From: Marinobacter sp. F4218
GTDB lineage: Bacteria; Pseudomonadota; Gammaproteobacteria; Pseudomonadales; Oleiphilaceae
Assembly (NCBI RefSeq): GCF_019443085.1
Contig: NZ_JAHZIL010000003.1
Location: 62,001-126,000, forward strand
DNA: 64,000 nucleotides
Direction: 5' to 3'
Below are positions 45,144 to 56,181 of the stretch, piece by piece. The notes beneath the pieces were generated by a model. The model was given only the letters and a program-made list of their open reading frames with translations. It ran no database searches and was not told the origin of the DNA. The translations under genes and the position numbers were made by a program. Within the stretch, counting starts at the first letter, position 1. The number at the start of each line of letters is the position of its first letter.

Positions 45144-46616
45144 TCAGAGCTTTTCCACGGCCCGGGTCCACCCCTCGTAGAGCCGGTCGCGATCACCTTT
45201 GCTCATCTCCGGCTCGAAGCTCCGATCACAGCGCCAGAGCCCGGCCAGCTCCTCCAGCGAGCCGTATACCCCCGCCTGCAGACCGGCAAGGTAAGCGGCG
45301 CCCAAGGCCGTGGTCTCGACCAACGATGGCCGATCTACCCGCGCACCCAGAACGTCCGCGAGAAACTGCAGCACCCAGCTATTGGCCACCATGCCGCCAT
45401 CCACTCGGAGCGTCACCGGACGTATACCGTCCCGTTCCATTGCCTTCTGGAGATCCTTGGTCTGATAGCAGACCGATTGCAGCCCGGCCGTTACGATCTC
45501 CCGGATGCCAGTATCTCGGGTCAGTCCAAAAATCGCACCGCGTGCGTTGGGATCCCAATACGGCGCCCCGAGCCCGGTGAACGCCGGTACAAGGTACACG
45601 CCGTGGTCCACCGGAGTGCCCTCCGCCAGCGGCTCGGTCTCACAGGCATCGCCAATTAGCCGGAGCCCGTCGCGCAACCACTGGATAGCGGCCCCCGCAA
45701 CAAAGATGCTGCCTTCGAGCGCATAGGTCGGTTTACCCTTTACCCGATACGCCACCGTCGTCAGCAACCGGTGTTCCGACCTCAATGCTTTGTCGCCGGT
45801 ATTCAGCATGAGGAAGCACCCGGTGCCATAGGTGCTCTTGGCCATCCCCTTGTTAAAACAGGTCTGTCCGAACAGCGCCGCCTGCTGGTCCCCGGCGATC
45901 CCCAGCACCGAAACACCGTTCAGAGCTCCCCCCTCGGTCACCTGTCCAAACTCATCGGCCGAGTCCATAACCTCTGGCAACAGAGACGCCGGTATTCCGA
46001 ACAGTTCCAGTAACTCGGGATCCCAGGTCTGGGAATGGATATTGAACAACAGGGTGCGGCTGGCATTAGTGGCATCGGTTCGGTGTTCCCGGCCGCCGGT
46101 CAGGCGCCAGAGCAGAAAGCTGTCGATGGTGCCGAACGCAAGCTCCCCGCGCTCCGCCCGTTCGCGGGTCCCCGGCACATTGTCCAGAATCCAGCGAATC
46201 TTCGTGGCCGAGAAATAGGGGTCGATCAGCAGACCGGTTTTGTCATTCACCCAAGGCTCTGCACCCTGTTTCTTGAGGATTTCACAGTACGCGGCTGTTC
46301 GCCGATCCTGCCAGACTATGGCCCGATACACCGGCTCCCCGGTCTGCCGGTCCCACAACAGGGTGGTTTCCCGCTGATTGGTAATGCCTGCGGCGAGTAC
46401 CTGATCGCTGGGCTCACAACCGTCTGCCAGAACACGGGCAATCGTTCGTTGAACAGAACTCCAGATATCCTCGGGGTCGTGCTCAACCCAGCCGCTGGCT
46501 GGAAAATGCTGGGGGAACTCTTCCTGCTGCGAATGACGGGGGTTGCCTTGCAGATCAAACAGAATGGCCCTGGAACTGGTGGTGCCCTGATCAATCGAAA
46601 GTATGTACTGGCGCAT
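45144..46616 (-). CDS. glpK: Glycerol kinase GlpK
   Basis: Phosphorylates glycerol to glycerol-3-phosphate with ATP. 490 residues of the FGGY kinase family. The N-terminal phosphate-binding loop [15 protein letters not shown], the WQDRRTA segment and the second-domain [20 protein letters not shown] near the C-terminus are typical. Divergent from glpR, with candidate GlpR operators just upstream. No glpF facilitator gene is present in the window. Confidence 0.95.
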   Translation of the reverse strand: MRQYILSIDQGTTSSRAILFDLQGNPRHSQQEEFPQHFPASGWVEHDPEDIWSSVQRTIARVLADGCEPSDQVLAAGITNQRETTLLWDRQTGEPVYRAIVWQDRRTAAYCEILKKQGAEPWVNDKTGLLIDPYFSATKIRWILDNVPGTRERAERGELAFGTIDSFLLWRLTGGREHRTDATNASRTLLFNIHSQTWDPELLELFGIPASLLPEVMDSADEFGQVTEGGALNGVSVLGIAGDQQAALFGQTCFNKGMAKSTYGTGCFLMLNTGDKALRSEHRLLTTVAYRVKGKPTYALEGSIFVAGAAIQWLRDGLRLIGDACETEPLAEGTPVDHGVYLVPAFTGLGAPYWDPNARGAIFGLTRDTGIREIVTAGLQSVCYQTKDLQKAMERDGIRPVTLRVDGGMVANSWVLQFLADVLGARVDRPSLVETTALGAAYLAGLQAGVYGSLEELAGLWRCDRSFEPEMSKGDRDRLYEGWTRAVEKL

Positions 46617-46640
46617 GTTCTGGTCGTCCTTGCTTTCTTA

Positions 46641-46670
46641 TTTGTTCGTATTTTTACCTTTTTGAACATA
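46641..46670 (-). promoter_or_regulatory. Candidate GlpR operator half-sites upstream of glpK
   Basis: TTTGTTCGTA at 46641-46650 and TTTGAACATA at 46661-46670 resemble left and right half-sites of the E. coli GlpR consensus WATGTTCGWTAWCGAACATW. They are further apart than in one classical site, so they may be halves of two overlapping weak sites. They lie 25-55 bases upstream of the glpK start. Confidence 0.4.
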
Positions 46671-46780
46671 AATGCCAACCGGGATCGCAAGAATCCGCAA
46701 ACCGGGCCTGGTCAGACCGCCACAAAAGCTGCATAACCTCCTGAAAAACACTAAACTCGGGGCATGTTCAAAAGCGGCAC

Positions 46781-46800
46781 GATTTTCGTATCAGAACAAT
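46781..46800 (+). promoter_or_regulatory. Candidate GlpR operator upstream of glpR
   Basis: GATTTTCGTATCAGAACAAT has TTCG and GAAC at the same spacing as the E. coli GlpR consensus and matches 13 of 20 positions by my count. It ends 22 bases before the glpR start, consistent with autoregulation. Confidence 0.42.
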
Positions 46801-46822
46801 TAACAATGCTGAGGTAATGTGA

Positions 46823-47581
46823 ATGGCACAGCGTCGCCGACAGGACCTGATTATGGAGCTGATTCAACAGAAGGGCTTTGTAACCACGGAGCAGCTGGTC
46901 GATCAGTTCAAGGTAACGCCTCAAACCATTCGCAGGGACCTCAACGAACTGGCCAAGGAACAGAAACTTCGCCGCCACCACGGCGGTGCCGGCATCGACT
47001 CGAGCACGGTCAATACCGCTTACCAGGCCCGCAAGATCATGGATCTGGAAGCGAAGGAACGGATTGCCGAGGCTCTCGTGGAAATGATCCCCGACAACGC
47101 CTCCATGTTTATCAATATCGGCACCACCACCGAAACCATCGCCAAGGCCCTGCTGGTCAGGAACAACCTCCAGATCGTGACCAACAATCTGCACGTCGCC
47201 TCCATCCTCTCCGCGAAGGAAGATTTCCACGTCATCATTGCCGGTGGCGAGGTTCGCAATCGCGACGGCGGCATTGTCGGTGAGGCGACCCGCGATTTCA
47301 TCAACCAGTTCAAAATGGATTTCGGCATCATCGGCATCAGCGGCATCCACGACGACGGTTCCCTGCTTGACTTTGACTACCGTGAAGTCCGCGTGGCCCA
47401 GGTAATTATTGCCAATTCCGACCAGGTGCTTCTCGCCGCAGACCACACCAAATTTGGCCGGAACGCCATGGTCCGACTGGGCAACATCACCCAGGCCAAC
47501 CACGTTTTCACCGACGCCCAGCCCCCACTGGACATCCGGCAACTGTTGACCGAACACAACGTGAAACTCCACATCGTCTGA
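46823..47581 (+). CDS. glpR: Glycerol-3-phosphate regulon repressor GlpR (DeoR family)
   Basis: 252 residues. The N-terminal DeoR helix-turn-helix is clear (RRQDLIMELIQQKGFVTTEQ, then VTPQTIRRDLNELAKE, about 5-45). The C-terminal sugar-phosphate-binding domain has INIGTTTETIAKAL and VIIAGGEVRNRDGGIVGEA. Glycerol-3-phosphate is the expected inducer. It stands between glpK (divergent) and glpD (downstream, same strand), its usual target genes. Confidence 0.93.
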   Translation: MAQRRRQDLIMELIQQKGFVTTEQLVDQFKVTPQTIRRDLNELAKEQKLRRHHGGAGIDSSTVNTAYQARKIMDLEAKERIAEALVEMIPDNASMFINIGTTTETIAKALLVRNNLQIVTNNLHVASILSAKEDFHVIIAGGEVRNRDGGIVGEATRDFINQFKMDFGIIGISGIHDDGSLLDFDYREVRVAQVIIANSDQVLLAADHTKFGRNAMVRLGNITQANHVFTDAQPPLDIRQLLTEHNVKLHIV

Positions 47582-47627
47582 TCGGCCATCGGCTTCGCAC
47601 CGCCCTGGAATTTTCGTTTTTTTTCTT

Positions 47628-47647
47628 ATTTTTCCTTTACGAATATT
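47628..47647 (+). promoter_or_regulatory. Candidate GlpR operator upstream of glpD
   Basis: An AT-rich 20-mer containing ACGAATATT at its right end matches about 15 of 20 positions of the E. coli GlpR consensus by my count. It lies about 90 bases upstream of the glpD start in a very T-rich stretch, so some of the match may be due to composition. Confidence 0.35.
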
Positions 47648-47734
47648 TTAGACTTTCGCATAATGCCCGAAGTCGAATGAAAAGTGTGCAACTCAGGGCC
47701 GCACTTTTTCCACAGAGGGAGAGACAGACCAGCC

Positions 47735-49264
47735 ATGACCAAGGAACAGGACACTTTTGACGTTGTTGTCGTCGGTGGCGGCGTCAACGGTACGGGTATC
47801 GCCATGGACGCGGCAGGGCGCGGTCTCAGGGTCCTTCTGTGTGAGATGAACGACTTGGCCTCGGCCACGTCGTCCAGCAGCAGCAAACTGATCCATGGTG
47901 GGTTGCGCTACCTGGAGCATTACGAGTTCCGGCTCGTTCGCGAGGCGCTTGCCGAGCGCGAATCGCTGCTCCGGAATTCCCCGCATATCATGTGGCCCAT
48001 GCGCTTCCGGCTGCCTCACCGCCCTCACCTGCGACCGGCCTGGATGATACGGACCGGGCTTTTTCTCTACGACCATCTGGCAAAACGTGAACTGCTGCCG
48101 GGCTCCCGCTCGATCAGATTCGACAGCTCCGATCCGTTGAAACCGGAGCTCACCAAGGGATTCGAATATTCCGATGGCTGGGTGGACGACGCCCGGCTGG
48201 TCGTACTGACGGCAAAAAAAGCACAGCAATCCGGCGCCAGGATCATGACCCGGACCAAATGCGTAAAGGCCGACAGGGGCGCCAACGACTGGACCGTAAC
48301 GCTCAAGGACATGCGCGACGGCTCCGAAACCACCGTCACTACCCGAACCATCGTCAACGCAACTGGCCCCTGGGTGAGCCAGCTTTTCGGAGAAACCCTC
48401 TCCATGCCGGCGCCAAAGATGATACGGATGGTCAAGGGCAGCCACATCGTTTTACCGCGACTGAACAAGGGCACTGAAGCCTACATCCTGCAAAACGAAG
48501 ATGAACGCATCGTGTTTGTGATTCCCTACGAAGACCAGTTTTCACTGGTGGGCACCACGGACGTCGATTACGAGGGCGATCCAAAGCAGGCGCGAATTTC
48601 CCCGGAGGAAACCGAATACCTGCTGGACATCGTAAACGCCCATTTCAAGCGGCAACTCAACGCCGATGACGTTGTCTGGTCCTATTCCGGGGTGCGCCCG
48701 CTCACGGACGGCGAGGAGGAGAACGCGCAGAAAGCGTCTCGGGACTATTCCTTTGAAATCGACAGTGAACCGGGTAAGGCACCGTTGATTTCGGTGTTCG
48801 GAGGCAAGATTACGACCTACCGGAAACTGGCGGAAGCTGCCACTGACAAGCTGTGCCAGTTCTTTCCCAACGCGGGCGGCCGCTGGACCAAAAACGCCGT
48901 TTTGCCGGGAGGAGATTTCGACAACCAGGAAAACCTGTCGGCGCAGTTACATCACGACTTTCCCTGGTTACCGGAAAACCTGATCAGCCGGTATGTTCGA
49001 ACCTACGGGACCTGCGCCTACACCTTCCTACGCGACTGCTCCTCAGTGGAAGATCTCGGCCAGCACTTCGCAGGCACGCTCTATGCCGCCGAGGTTCGCT
49101 ATCTCATGGAAGCCGAATGGGCCATGGATGCCGATGACATTCTGTGGCGCCGGACCAAGCAGGGGCTCTATGCGACGGAGCGGGATGTGGATACCCTGAA
49201 CAGCGTCCTTCAAGGGCAACAGTCAGCGAGTCCGAACGAGACGTTCGTTTATCACAGCGCCTGA
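47735..49264 (+). CDS. glpD: Aerobic glycerol-3-phosphate dehydrogenase GlpD
   Basis: Membrane-associated FAD enzyme that oxidises glycerol-3-phosphate to dihydroxyacetone phosphate and passes electrons to quinone. I start at ATG 47735, just before the FAD-binding fold FDVVVVGGGVNGTGIAMDAAGRG; 509 residues, as in E. coli (501). The family motif SSSSKLIHGGLRYLEHYEF and the late GGKITTYRKLAEAATDKL are present. It forms the regulon with glpK and glpR and converges with the glycosylase gene, three bases between stops. Confidence 0.95.
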   Translation: MTKEQDTFDVVVVGGGVNGTGIAMDAAGRGLRVLLCEMNDLASATSSSSSKLIHGGLRYLEHYEFRLVREALAERESLLRNSPHIMWPMRFRLPHRPHLRPAWMIRTGLFLYDHLAKRELLPGSRSIRFDSSDPLKPELTKGFEYSDGWVDDARLVVLTAKKAQQSGARIMTRTKCVKADRGANDWTVTLKDMRDGSETTVTTRTIVNATGPWVSQLFGETLSMPAPKMIRMVKGSHIVLPRLNKGTEAYILQNEDERIVFVIPYEDQFSLVGTTDVDYEGDPKQARISPEETEYLLDIVNAHFKRQLNADDVVWSYSGVRPLTDGEEENAQKASRDYSFEIDSEPGKAPLISVFGGKITTYRKLAEAATDKLCQFFPNAGGRWTKNAVLPGGDFDNQENLSAQLHHDFPWLPENLISRYVRTYGTCAYTFLRDCSSVEDLGQHFAGTLYAAEVRYLMEAEWAMDADDILWRRTKQGLYATERDVDTLNSVLQGQQSASPNETFVYHSA

Positions 49265-49267
49265 CGA

Positions 49268-49870
49268 TCAGGCTTCTACAAGGATCGCGGCAACCCGCTC
49301 CCTCAGTGCAGGGACAGTGACCGCTTCAAACCAGGGATTCCGACGTAACCACAAATTGTTGCGGGGACTGGGGTGCGGCATTGGCACAACCTCCGGCCAG
49401 TAGCGTTTCCAGTTCTTCACATTGCCGGTCACCGAGGACTCTCCGTCCGGAAGGTGCCAGGCATGGGCGTAACGACCAATCACCAGCGTCAATGCAATGT
49501 CCGGTAAACGATCGAGCAGCACCTGTCGCCAGGCCGGTGCGCATTCCGGGCGCGGGGGCAGATCACCGGACTTTCCGGTTCCCGGGTAACAGAACCCCAT
49601 GGGCAAGATAGCCAGTTTCTGCTCATCGTAAAAGGTGTCCCGCGTCACCCCCATCCAGTCGCGCAACCGGTCTCCACTGGGATCATTGAACGGCAGTCCC
49701 GTGTCGTGAACGCGGCGACCGGGCGCCTGCCCGACCACCAGAATGCGCGACGATTCCGAGAGCTGCACAACCGGCCGGGGGCCGCAGGGCAGAACGTCGC
49801 TGCAGAGGGTGCAGGCCCGCACCCGTCGGACCAGCTCCTGGAACGGTAAGTCGGCAAGATTGTCAGTCAT
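49268..49870 (-). CDS. Uracil-DNA glycosylase superfamily protein
   Basis: 200 residues. Motif A GQAPGRRVHDTGLPFNDPSGDRLRDWM carries the probable water-activating region, and motif B is MPHPSPRNN. Only one CxxC pair (CTLC, 21-24) is seen near the N-terminus, so a complete 4Fe-4S site is not evident. This is the layout of an uncharacterised single-domain UDG subgroup; uracil removal from DNA is likely but unproven. Confidence 0.8.
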   Translation of the reverse strand: MTDNLADLPFQELVRRVRACTLCSDVLPCGPRPVVQLSESSRILVVGQAPGRRVHDTGLPFNDPSGDRLRDWMGVTRDTFYDEQKLAILPMGFCYPGTGKSGDLPPRPECAPAWRQVLLDRLPDIALTLVIGRYAHAWHLPDGESSVTGNVKNWKRYWPEVVPMPHPSPRNNLWLRRNPWFEAVTVPALRERVAAILVEA

Positions 49871-49950
49871 CGGTCAAACATCATCCCGGCAATTGCATAG
49901 CTCTCGGTTTCCCGTAACCATAGTGCGACATAAACACAAAAGGAACCATT

Positions 49951-50685
49951 ATGAACGCTAAGGCAGGCGCTCTCCCGGATATCGATGTGGAAGAGTTTCG
50001 CAAGGTGGTACGCACCCGACGCTCGATACGTCGGTTCAAGAACGAACCGGTGCCGGACGACGTCCTGGCTGACTGCCTCGAGCTCGCCACACTCGCTCCC
50101 AACTCGAGTAACCTGCAGCCCTGGGAGTTTTATGTGGTGCGCACACCGGAACTGAAAACCCGTCTGGCCGAGGCCTGCCTGGGCCAGAACGCGGCGAAAA
50201 CGGCTCCGGTCCTGATCGCCATCGTTGCCCGCACCGACACCTGGCGAAACCACGCCCGCCGTGCGGTCGAGGAATGGCCCGAAGAAAAACTCCCGCCAAT
50301 TGTCGAAAAATACTACCGCCGGATTGCCCCAATCCATTACAACCAGGGACCACTCGGTTTACTGGGCGTTGCCAAGAAAGCGGCCGGGTACGTGGTTGGG
50401 CTGTCCCGCCCTGTTCCGCGTGGCCCCTATTCAGCGAATGAAATGAAAGTCTGGGCCACCAAATCGACGGCGTTGGCCGCAGAGAACCTGATGCTGGCCC
50501 TCCGGGCACACGGCTACGACTCCTGCCCGATGGAAGGCTTCGATGAATGCCGGGTGAAAAAACTACTGAAGATTCCGAGAAAAGGCCTGGTCACCATGGT
50601 ACTGGCCGCCGGCAAACGGGCGGAAAATGGCGTTTACAACCAGCAGTACCGGTTCGACCGGGAGCAACTGATTCATTACCTGTAA
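49951..50685 (+). CDS. Nitroreductase family flavoprotein
   Basis: 244 residues. The FMN-binding N-terminal motif RTRRSIRRFKNEPVPDDVL (residues 25-43) and LATLAPNSSNLQPWEFYVV are diagnostic. A later TKSTALAAENLMLALRAHGYDSCPMEGF segment matches the dimer/FMN region. Enzymes of this family reduce nitro compounds, quinones or flavins using NAD(P)H; the true substrate is unknown. It is a single-gene unit between two convergent or divergent neighbours. Confidence 0.88.
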   Translation: MNAKAGALPDIDVEEFRKVVRTRRSIRRFKNEPVPDDVLADCLELATLAPNSSNLQPWEFYVVRTPELKTRLAEACLGQNAAKTAPVLIAIVARTDTWRNHARRAVEEWPEEKLPPIVEKYYRRIAPIHYNQGPLGLLGVAKKAAGYVVGLSRPVPRGPYSANEMKVWATKSTALAAENLMLALRAHGYDSCPMEGFDECRVKKLLKIPRKGLVTMVLAAGKRAENGVYNQQYRFDREQLIHYL

Positions 50686-50702
50686 TCAGAACCGTGGTCC
50701 GG

Positions 50703-51677
50703 TCAAAGGGCCTGGACCTCCGGATTACGCAGGGCCTCGGCCGCGCCCAGAAGACCTGTGTAGGGCTCGGTCACCACATAAACCGGGGTGCGCTCGACCA
50801 GTGGGCGCATGCGCCCCTTGTCCTCAAACCCGGTCCTGAACGGGCTCTCCAGAAAGAAATCCAGAATACGCGGCAGGATACCCCCGCAAAGGTATACGCC
50901 GCCGGTGCTGCCCAAGGTCAGCACGGCATTACCGGCAACGCGGCCGAGGATTTCGCAGAAGTGACGCAGTGCGTGGCGCGCCAGGGCGTCCGCTTGCGCC
51001 AGTGCCGCTGCAGTAACTTTTTCCGGCGCATCCAGCGGTGTGGCAACCCCCTGAATTTGCCCGTGCGCCTGGTAAAGATTCAACAACCCCTGACCGCACA
51101 GAATCCGCTCCACAGACACTCGACCAAAGCGGGCTTGCAGGATGCGCAGGATATCCATTTCGATATCATCCGTGGGCGCAAAATCCACGTGCCCACCCTC
51201 GGTGATCAATGGAACCCACCCTTGGGTTAGCGGCACAAGTCCCGACACACCAAGGCCGGTACCTGGCCCCATCACCAGACGCGGCCGTCGCTTATCGCCC
51301 GGGCCGCCACAAACATGGACCAACTGCTCGGAGCCAACGTGGAGCACCCCCAGCGCCATCGCCGTATAGTCATTGATGACCTTGAACGACTGCCAGCCAA
51401 ATCGGGAACGGATCTCGTCGGTATCGAAGCACCAGTGATTATTGGTCATCCGCACCCGCGTACCACTCACCGGCGAAGCAACGGCCAGGCAGGCTTCGGA
51501 AACCGCAGCCACACCGGTGCGTTCGAGGTAGCTCACCACGGCGTCATCGAGATTGCCGTAGTCGCCGCACGGCAGGATCTCAATTGCCTCGGGCCGGACT
51601 CGACCGGGCTCGACCAGAGCAAATCGGGCGTTGGTTCCACCAATATCGCCGACCAGGGCGTACTGACTTGCTGTCAT
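50703..51677 (-). CDS. glk: Glucokinase Glk
   Basis: ATP-dependent glucose phosphorylation, the entry to the Entner-Doudoroff pathway encoded around it. 324 residues of the bacterial Glk family: [17 protein letters not shown] (8-24) for phosphate binding, [37 protein letters not shown] and [21 protein letters not shown]. Its ATG overlaps the edd stop as ATGA, so edd and glk are translationally coupled, as in Pseudomonas. Confidence 0.94.
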   Translation of the reverse strand: MTASQYALVGDIGGTNARFALVEPGRVRPEAIEILPCGDYGNLDDAVVSYLERTGVAAVSEACLAVASPVSGTRVRMTNNHWCFDTDEIRSRFGWQSFKVINDYTAMALGVLHVGSEQLVHVCGGPGDKRRPRLVMGPGTGLGVSGLVPLTQGWVPLITEGGHVDFAPTDDIEMDILRILQARFGRVSVERILCGQGLLNLYQAHGQIQGVATPLDAPEKVTAAALAQADALARHALRHFCEILGRVAGNAVLTLGSTGGVYLCGGILPRILDFFLESPFRTGFEDKGRMRPLVERTPVYVVTEPYTGLLGAAEALRNPEVQAL

Positions 51678-53494
51678 GCGTTGTGATTCCAGAAAAAGCT
51701 GGCACCTTCCTCGGGCGTGCTCGCAGATCGGCGCATCCAGCCAAACAACTCCCGACCGTAGCCAGTATGATAGCCCTTCAAGTTGACTTGTTCCGAGCCA
51801 CGTTCGGAAAATTCGTGATGGTCGACCTCAATGCTGAGACGCCCAGCCAGCGCATCGAGGCAGATCAGATCCCCGTCCCTGACCCGTGCCAACGGACCGC
51901 CGTCAAGCGCCTCCGGGTATACATGAATCGCTGCGGGCACCTTGCCTGAAGCGCCGGACATCCTGCCGTCGGTCACCAACCCGACCTTGTAGCCCCGATC
52001 CTGAAGCACACCCAGATACGGCGTCAGTTTATGTAACTCCGGCATGCCGTTGGCCTTTGGCCCCTGGAAGCGCACAACCACGATGCAGTCCTTATCCAGA
52101 TCGCCGGCATCGAACGCTGCTTTCAGTTCGTTCTGATCATTGAAAACCACCGCGGGAGCTTCCACTCTGCGGTGCTCCTCCGCCACCGCCGACACCTTGA
52201 TAACGCCCCGCCCCAGATTGCCATCCAGAACACGCAGCCCGCCGTCCGGGGCAAAGGGCTCGGCTGCCGAACTGAGCACTTCGGGACGCAGACTTTTTGC
52301 CGGTGCCGGCTGCCACGCCAGCTTGTCACCCTCCAGAACGGGGTGCCGGGTGTACCGGTCAAGACCATGCCCCGTGACAGTCTCGACGTCGTTGTGCAGA
52401 TACCCGCCGTCCAGCAGCTCACGGATCAGAAAGGGTGTGCCGCCAGCCTCATGAAAGGCATTCACATCTTCCTCGCCGTTCGGGTAGATACGGGTCATGG
52501 AGGGCACCACCGAGGACAGCTCCGCGTAGTCGTTCCAGTCGATGATGATTCCCGCGGCCCGTGCAATGGCGATCCAGTGAATGGTGTGATTGGTCGATCC
52601 TCCGGTCACCAGCAGAGCAACCAGCGCATTGACTATGCTTTTCTCGTCAACCATATCGCCCAGGCCGAGCTCGCCGCCGTGGGGTTTGGACAAGCGAATA
52701 ACCTGCTCGGTCGCCTCCCGGGTCAGTTTATCCCGCAGCGGGGTTCCGGGATTCACGAAGGCGGCACCGGGCAAATGCAGGCCCATAACCTCAACCAGCA
52801 ATTGATTGCTGTTGGCTGTGCCATAGAAGGTACAGGTACCGGGGCTGTGGTAGGACTTGCTCTCGGCCTCCAGCAATTCCTCCCTGCCGACCTTGCCTTC
52901 GGCGTATAGCTGTCGGATGCGCTGCTTCTCTTTATTCGGCAGTCCCGAGGGCATGGGCCCGGCCGGAACCAGGATGGTCGGCAGATAGCCGAAGCTCAGT
53001 GAACCAATCAGCAGCCCGGGCACGATCTTGTCGCAGATGCCCAGCAGCAAGGTGGCGTCAAACATATTGTGGCTGAGTGCCACGGCGGTGCTCATGGCAA
53101 TGGTGTCACGGGAAAACAGGCTCAGCTCCATGCCCGGCTGCCCCTGGGTCACGCCATCGCACATGGCCGGCGTACCACCCGCAAACTGTGCCACTGACCC
53201 CATGCTGTGGGCCGCTTCCCGAATAATATCCGGGAACTTTTCATAGGGCTGATGGGCCGAAAGCATATCGTTGTAGGCAGACACGATGGCGACGTTGGCC
53301 TTGTTCATGAACTTAAGCGTGTCCTTGTCACCGGGAGCGCAAGCCGCAAAACCATGCGCCAGGTTGCCGCATGAAAGGCTGCTGCGATGGGGGGATTGGG
53401 TCTTCAGCTCGTTCATCCGGCTGAGGTAGTCCTGTCGGCTGGATCGACTGCGCTCAATGATTCGCCGTGTAACCCTGTCAACGATCGGGTGCAT
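51674..53494 (-). CDS. edd: 6-Phosphogluconate dehydratase Edd
   Basis: 4Fe-4S enzyme that converts 6-phosphogluconate to KDPG. Start at ATG 53494 ([16 protein letters not shown]), which has GGAG seven bases upstream; this gives 606 residues, near E. coli Edd (603). IlvD/Edd signatures include [48 protein letters not shown] and [19 protein letters not shown]. Divergent from gap across about 160 bases that probably hold HexR-type control. Confidence 0.95.
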   Translation of the reverse strand: MHPIVDRVTRRIIERSRSSRQDYLSRMNELKTQSPHRSSLSCGNLAHGFAACAPGDKDTLKFMNKANVAIVSAYNDMLSAHQPYEKFPDIIREAAHSMGSVAQFAGGTPAMCDGVTQGQPGMELSLFSRDTIAMSTAVALSHNMFDATLLLGICDKIVPGLLIGSLSFGYLPTILVPAGPMPSGLPNKEKQRIRQLYAEGKVGREELLEAESKSYHSPGTCTFYGTANSNQLLVEVMGLHLPGAAFVNPGTPLRDKLTREATEQVIRLSKPHGGELGLGDMVDEKSIVNALVALLVTGGSTNHTIHWIAIARAAGIIIDWNDYAELSSVVPSMTRIYPNGEEDVNAFHEAGGTPFLIRELLDGGYLHNDVETVTGHGLDRYTRHPVLEGDKLAWQPAPAKSLRPEVLSSAAEPFAPDGGLRVLDGNLGRGVIKVSAVAEEHRRVEAPAVVFNDQNELKAAFDAGDLDKDCIVVVRFQGPKANGMPELHKLTPYLGVLQDRGYKVGLVTDGRMSGASGKVPAAIHVYPEALDGGPLARVRDGDLICLDALAGRLSIEVDHHEFSERGSEQVNLKGYHTGYGRELFGWMRRSASTPEEGASFFWNHNA

Positions 53495-53598
53495 GATGAG
53501 CTCCATTAAACTGACTGGTTGGATGCCTATATAGATGTAACTTTACTTTCTTTTTTCGGATTTTTCACCCGGATTACGTGTAAAAATCGCTTTCTTGT

Positions 53599-53614
53599 TG
53601 TTATATTTACTACA
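53599..53614. promoter_or_regulatory. Weak candidate HexR site between edd and gap
   Basis: TGTTATATTTACTACA resembles the HexR palindrome TGTARTWWWAYTACA but contains one extra base. It is in the divergent edd/gap control region, where HexR sites are expected in related bacteria. Low confidence. Confidence 0.25.
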
Positions 53615-53655
53615 TCACAGTAGAGCAAACGAACAAACAACCGAGGAGTCGGACG

Positions 53656-54660
53656 ATGACTATCCGTATTGCAATCAACGGTTTTGGCCGGATCGGCCGC
53701 AATGTTCTCCGGGCACTTTACGAAAATGACTACCGAAAGCAGATTCAGGTTGTTGCCATCAATGACCTGGGCGATGCTGAAACCAATGCGCACCTGCTCA
53801 AGTATGATAGCGTCCACGGTCGTTTTGAAGGTGTGGTCGGCCACGATGCGGAATCCCTGACAGTTAATGGTGACCGCATTGCCATTTCGGCCGTCCGCAA
53901 CCCGGAAGATCTGCCCTGGCGGGATTTTCATGTCGACGTGGTGTTCGAATGCACCGGCCTTTTCACCAGCCGCGACGCGGCGGGCGCACACCTGTCAGCC
54001 GGCGCCCGTAAAGTGATCATCTCTGCGCCCTCCCCGGACGCCGACGCTACTGTGGTTTACGGCGTCAATCATCATACCCTGTCCCGGGAGCATGACGTGA
54101 TCTCGAACGCCTCCTGTACCACCAACTGTCTGGCCCCTGTCGCTGAAGCCCTGCACAGGGCCGTAGGTATCGAAAGCGGCCTGATGACCACCATTCACTC
54201 CTACACCAATGATCAGAAACTCAGCGACGTCTATCACTCGGATCTTTACCGCGCCCGCTCAGCTACCCAGTCCATGATTCCGACCAAAACCGGGGCAGCC
54301 GCCGCCATTGGCAAGGTGCTCCCGGAACTCGACGGCAAGCTCGACGGACTGGCGGTCCGGGTTCCTACCATCAACGTCTCGCTGGTGGACTTCGGCTTCA
54401 TCGCGGACCGGGACACCACCGTTGACGAGATCAACGATGCGGTCAGGGCCGCCGCCAAAGCCAGCCCCGTTCTTGGCTATAACACAGAGAAACTGGTCAG
54501 CGTGGACTTTAACCATAACGCGCTGTCCAGCGTGTTCGATGCCAATCACACCCGCGTGCTGGGCCGTCACGTTAAGGTAATGGCCTGGTATGATAATGAA
54601 TGGGGTTTTTCGAACCGAATGCTGGATAACGCCATAGCCCTTATCCAGGCCGGCCAGTAA
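53656..54660 (+). CDS. gap: Type I glyceraldehyde-3-phosphate dehydrogenase
   Basis: Oxidises glyceraldehyde-3-phosphate to 1,3-bisphosphoglycerate with NAD. 334 residues. Rossmann motif [10 protein letters not shown] at 7-16, catalytic C154 in [26 protein letters not shown] and the terminal [17 protein letters not shown]. The sequence [23 protein letters not shown] closely follows the Pseudomonas gap gene that also lies beside edd. A related E4P dehydrogenase (Epd) is less likely. It begins an operon with pyk 68 bases downstream. Confidence 0.93.
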   Translation: MTIRIAINGFGRIGRNVLRALYENDYRKQIQVVAINDLGDAETNAHLLKYDSVHGRFEGVVGHDAESLTVNGDRIAISAVRNPEDLPWRDFHVDVVFECTGLFTSRDAAGAHLSAGARKVIISAPSPDADATVVYGVNHHTLSREHDVISNASCTTNCLAPVAEALHRAVGIESGLMTTIHSYTNDQKLSDVYHSDLYRARSATQSMIPTKTGAAAAIGKVLPELDGKLDGLAVRVPTINVSLVDFGFIADRDTTVDEINDAVRAAAKASPVLGYNTEKLVSVDFNHNALSSVFDANHTRVLGRHVKVMAWYDNEWGFSNRMLDNAIALIQAGQ

Positions 54661-54728
54661 TCCTGGCCGGCACCAGGTATTCCACTATTCTTAGAGAAAC
54701 ACTCCCGACCAACCAAAGGACACCACAC

Positions 54729-56177
54729 ATGCTCAGGCGCACCAAGATTGTCGCCACTCTCGGTCCCGCGACCGACACCCCCGAATCCCTCGCCGCCATC
54801 ATCGGTGCCGGTGTCGACGTAACGCGACTGAACTTCTCCCATGGCAGTGCCGAAGAACACATCGGCCGGGCACGCCAGGTCCGCGAAACCGCCGCTGCCC
54901 AGGGCCGTTTTGTGGCCCTGCTGGCGGACCTTCAAGGCCCGAAGCTTCGCATCGCACGATTTACTGACAACAAGGTCACCCTGGTCGCCGGCCAGACCTT
55001 TATTCTGGACGCGTCCATGGACAAGGAGGCCGGTACCAAGGAGAAGGTCGGAATCGATTACGAACAGCTTATTGAGGACGTCGAACCAGGCGACATTCTG
55101 GTACTGGACGATGGCCGCATCGAGATGGAGGTGACCTCGATCAACGATCACAGCATCACCTCGACAGTTCTCATAGGCGGACCACTTTCGAACAACAAGG
55201 GACTCAACAAGCGCGGCGGCGGCCTTTCAGCGGACGCCCTCACGGAAAAGGACAAACAGGACATTGTCACTGCCGCCCGCCTGGGCGCCGACTACGTGGC
55301 GGTATCCTTCGTGCGAACCGCAGAGGACATGCACACGGCCCGCCGACTCCTGAAGGATGCCGGTTCGGATGCCGGGCTTGTGGCCAAGATCGAGCGGGCC
55401 GAGCTTGCTCACGACGAGGCCGCCCTTGATGCCGTCATCGAGGCTTCCGACGCCGTAATGGTTGCCCGGGGCGACCTGGCGGTGGAGATCGGTGACGCCG
55501 AACTGGTAGGCGTTCAGAAGCATATCATCAACCGGGCACGGGTTCTGAACCGGGCGGTGATTACCGCCACCCAGATGATGGAGTCGATGATCACCAGCCC
55601 CATGCCAACCCGGGCCGAAGTCTCGGACGTGGCCAATGCCGTGATGGATTACACCGACGCGGTAATGCTGTCGGCGGAAACCGCCGTGGGCGATTACCCG
55701 AAAGAGGCCGTGGAGGCAATGGTTCGCATCTGCCTGGGGGCCGAAAAGCATCCATCGATGCACCAGTCAAAGCACCGGATTCACGAGAGCATGGAACGGG
55801 TGGATGAGGCCATTGCCCTGTCGGCCATGTATGCGGCAAACCACCTTGAAGGAGTGTCCGCAATCATCTGCATGACCGAAACCGGCGCGACGCCCCGGCT
55901 GATGTCCCGCATCAAGTCGAGCCTGCCGATCTTCGCGTTCTCCCGGCACCACTCGACCCAGCATCGCGTGGTTCTGTTCCGGGGCGTTCAGACCATCCCG
56001 TTTGATTCCGCCAAGATCCCGAACGAACGCACCAATGCCCTCGCGGTTTCGGAGCTGGTGAATCGGGGCGTGGTCAGCGAGGAAGATCTGGTCATTATCA
56101 CCAAGGGCGATTACGTGAACGCCCAGGGCGGCACCAACACCATGAAAATAGTCCGGGTCGGCTCGGACATTCGCTGA
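54729..56177 (+). CDS. pyk: Pyruvate kinase
   Basis: Transfers phosphate from phosphoenolpyruvate to ADP, giving pyruvate. 482 residues. [15 protein letters not shown] starts the barrel, [10 protein letters not shown] follows, the B domain spans about 70-165, and the catalytic segment is [23 protein letters not shown] and [11 protein letters not shown] are highly conserved. The C-terminal regulatory domain ends KIVRVGSDI. The PykA-like type is favoured. Follows gap; its stop is four bases from the eda stop on the other strand. Confidence 0.94.
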   Translation: MLRRTKIVATLGPATDTPESLAAIIGAGVDVTRLNFSHGSAEEHIGRARQVRETAAAQGRFVALLADLQGPKLRIARFTDNKVTLVAGQTFILDASMDKEAGTKEKVGIDYEQLIEDVEPGDILVLDDGRIEMEVTSINDHSITSTVLIGGPLSNNKGLNKRGGGLSADALTEKDKQDIVTAARLGADYVAVSFVRTAEDMHTARRLLKDAGSDAGLVAKIERAELAHDEAALDAVIEASDAVMVARGDLAVEIGDAELVGVQKHIINRARVLNRAVITATQMMESMITSPMPTRAEVSDVANAVMDYTDAVMLSAETAVGDYPKEAVEAMVRICLGAEKHPSMHQSKHRIHESMERVDEAIALSAMYAANHLEGVSAIICMTETGATPRLMSRIKSSLPIFAFSRHHSTQHRVVLFRGVQTIPFDSAKIPNERTNALAVSELVNRGVVSEEDLVIITKGDYVNAQGGTNTMKIVRVGSDIR

Positions 56178-56181
56178 AGCC

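Noticed and set aside
53507..53550. TGTAACTTTACTT near the edd start as a HexR site
   Set aside because: It matches only the left half of the motif; the right half is absent.
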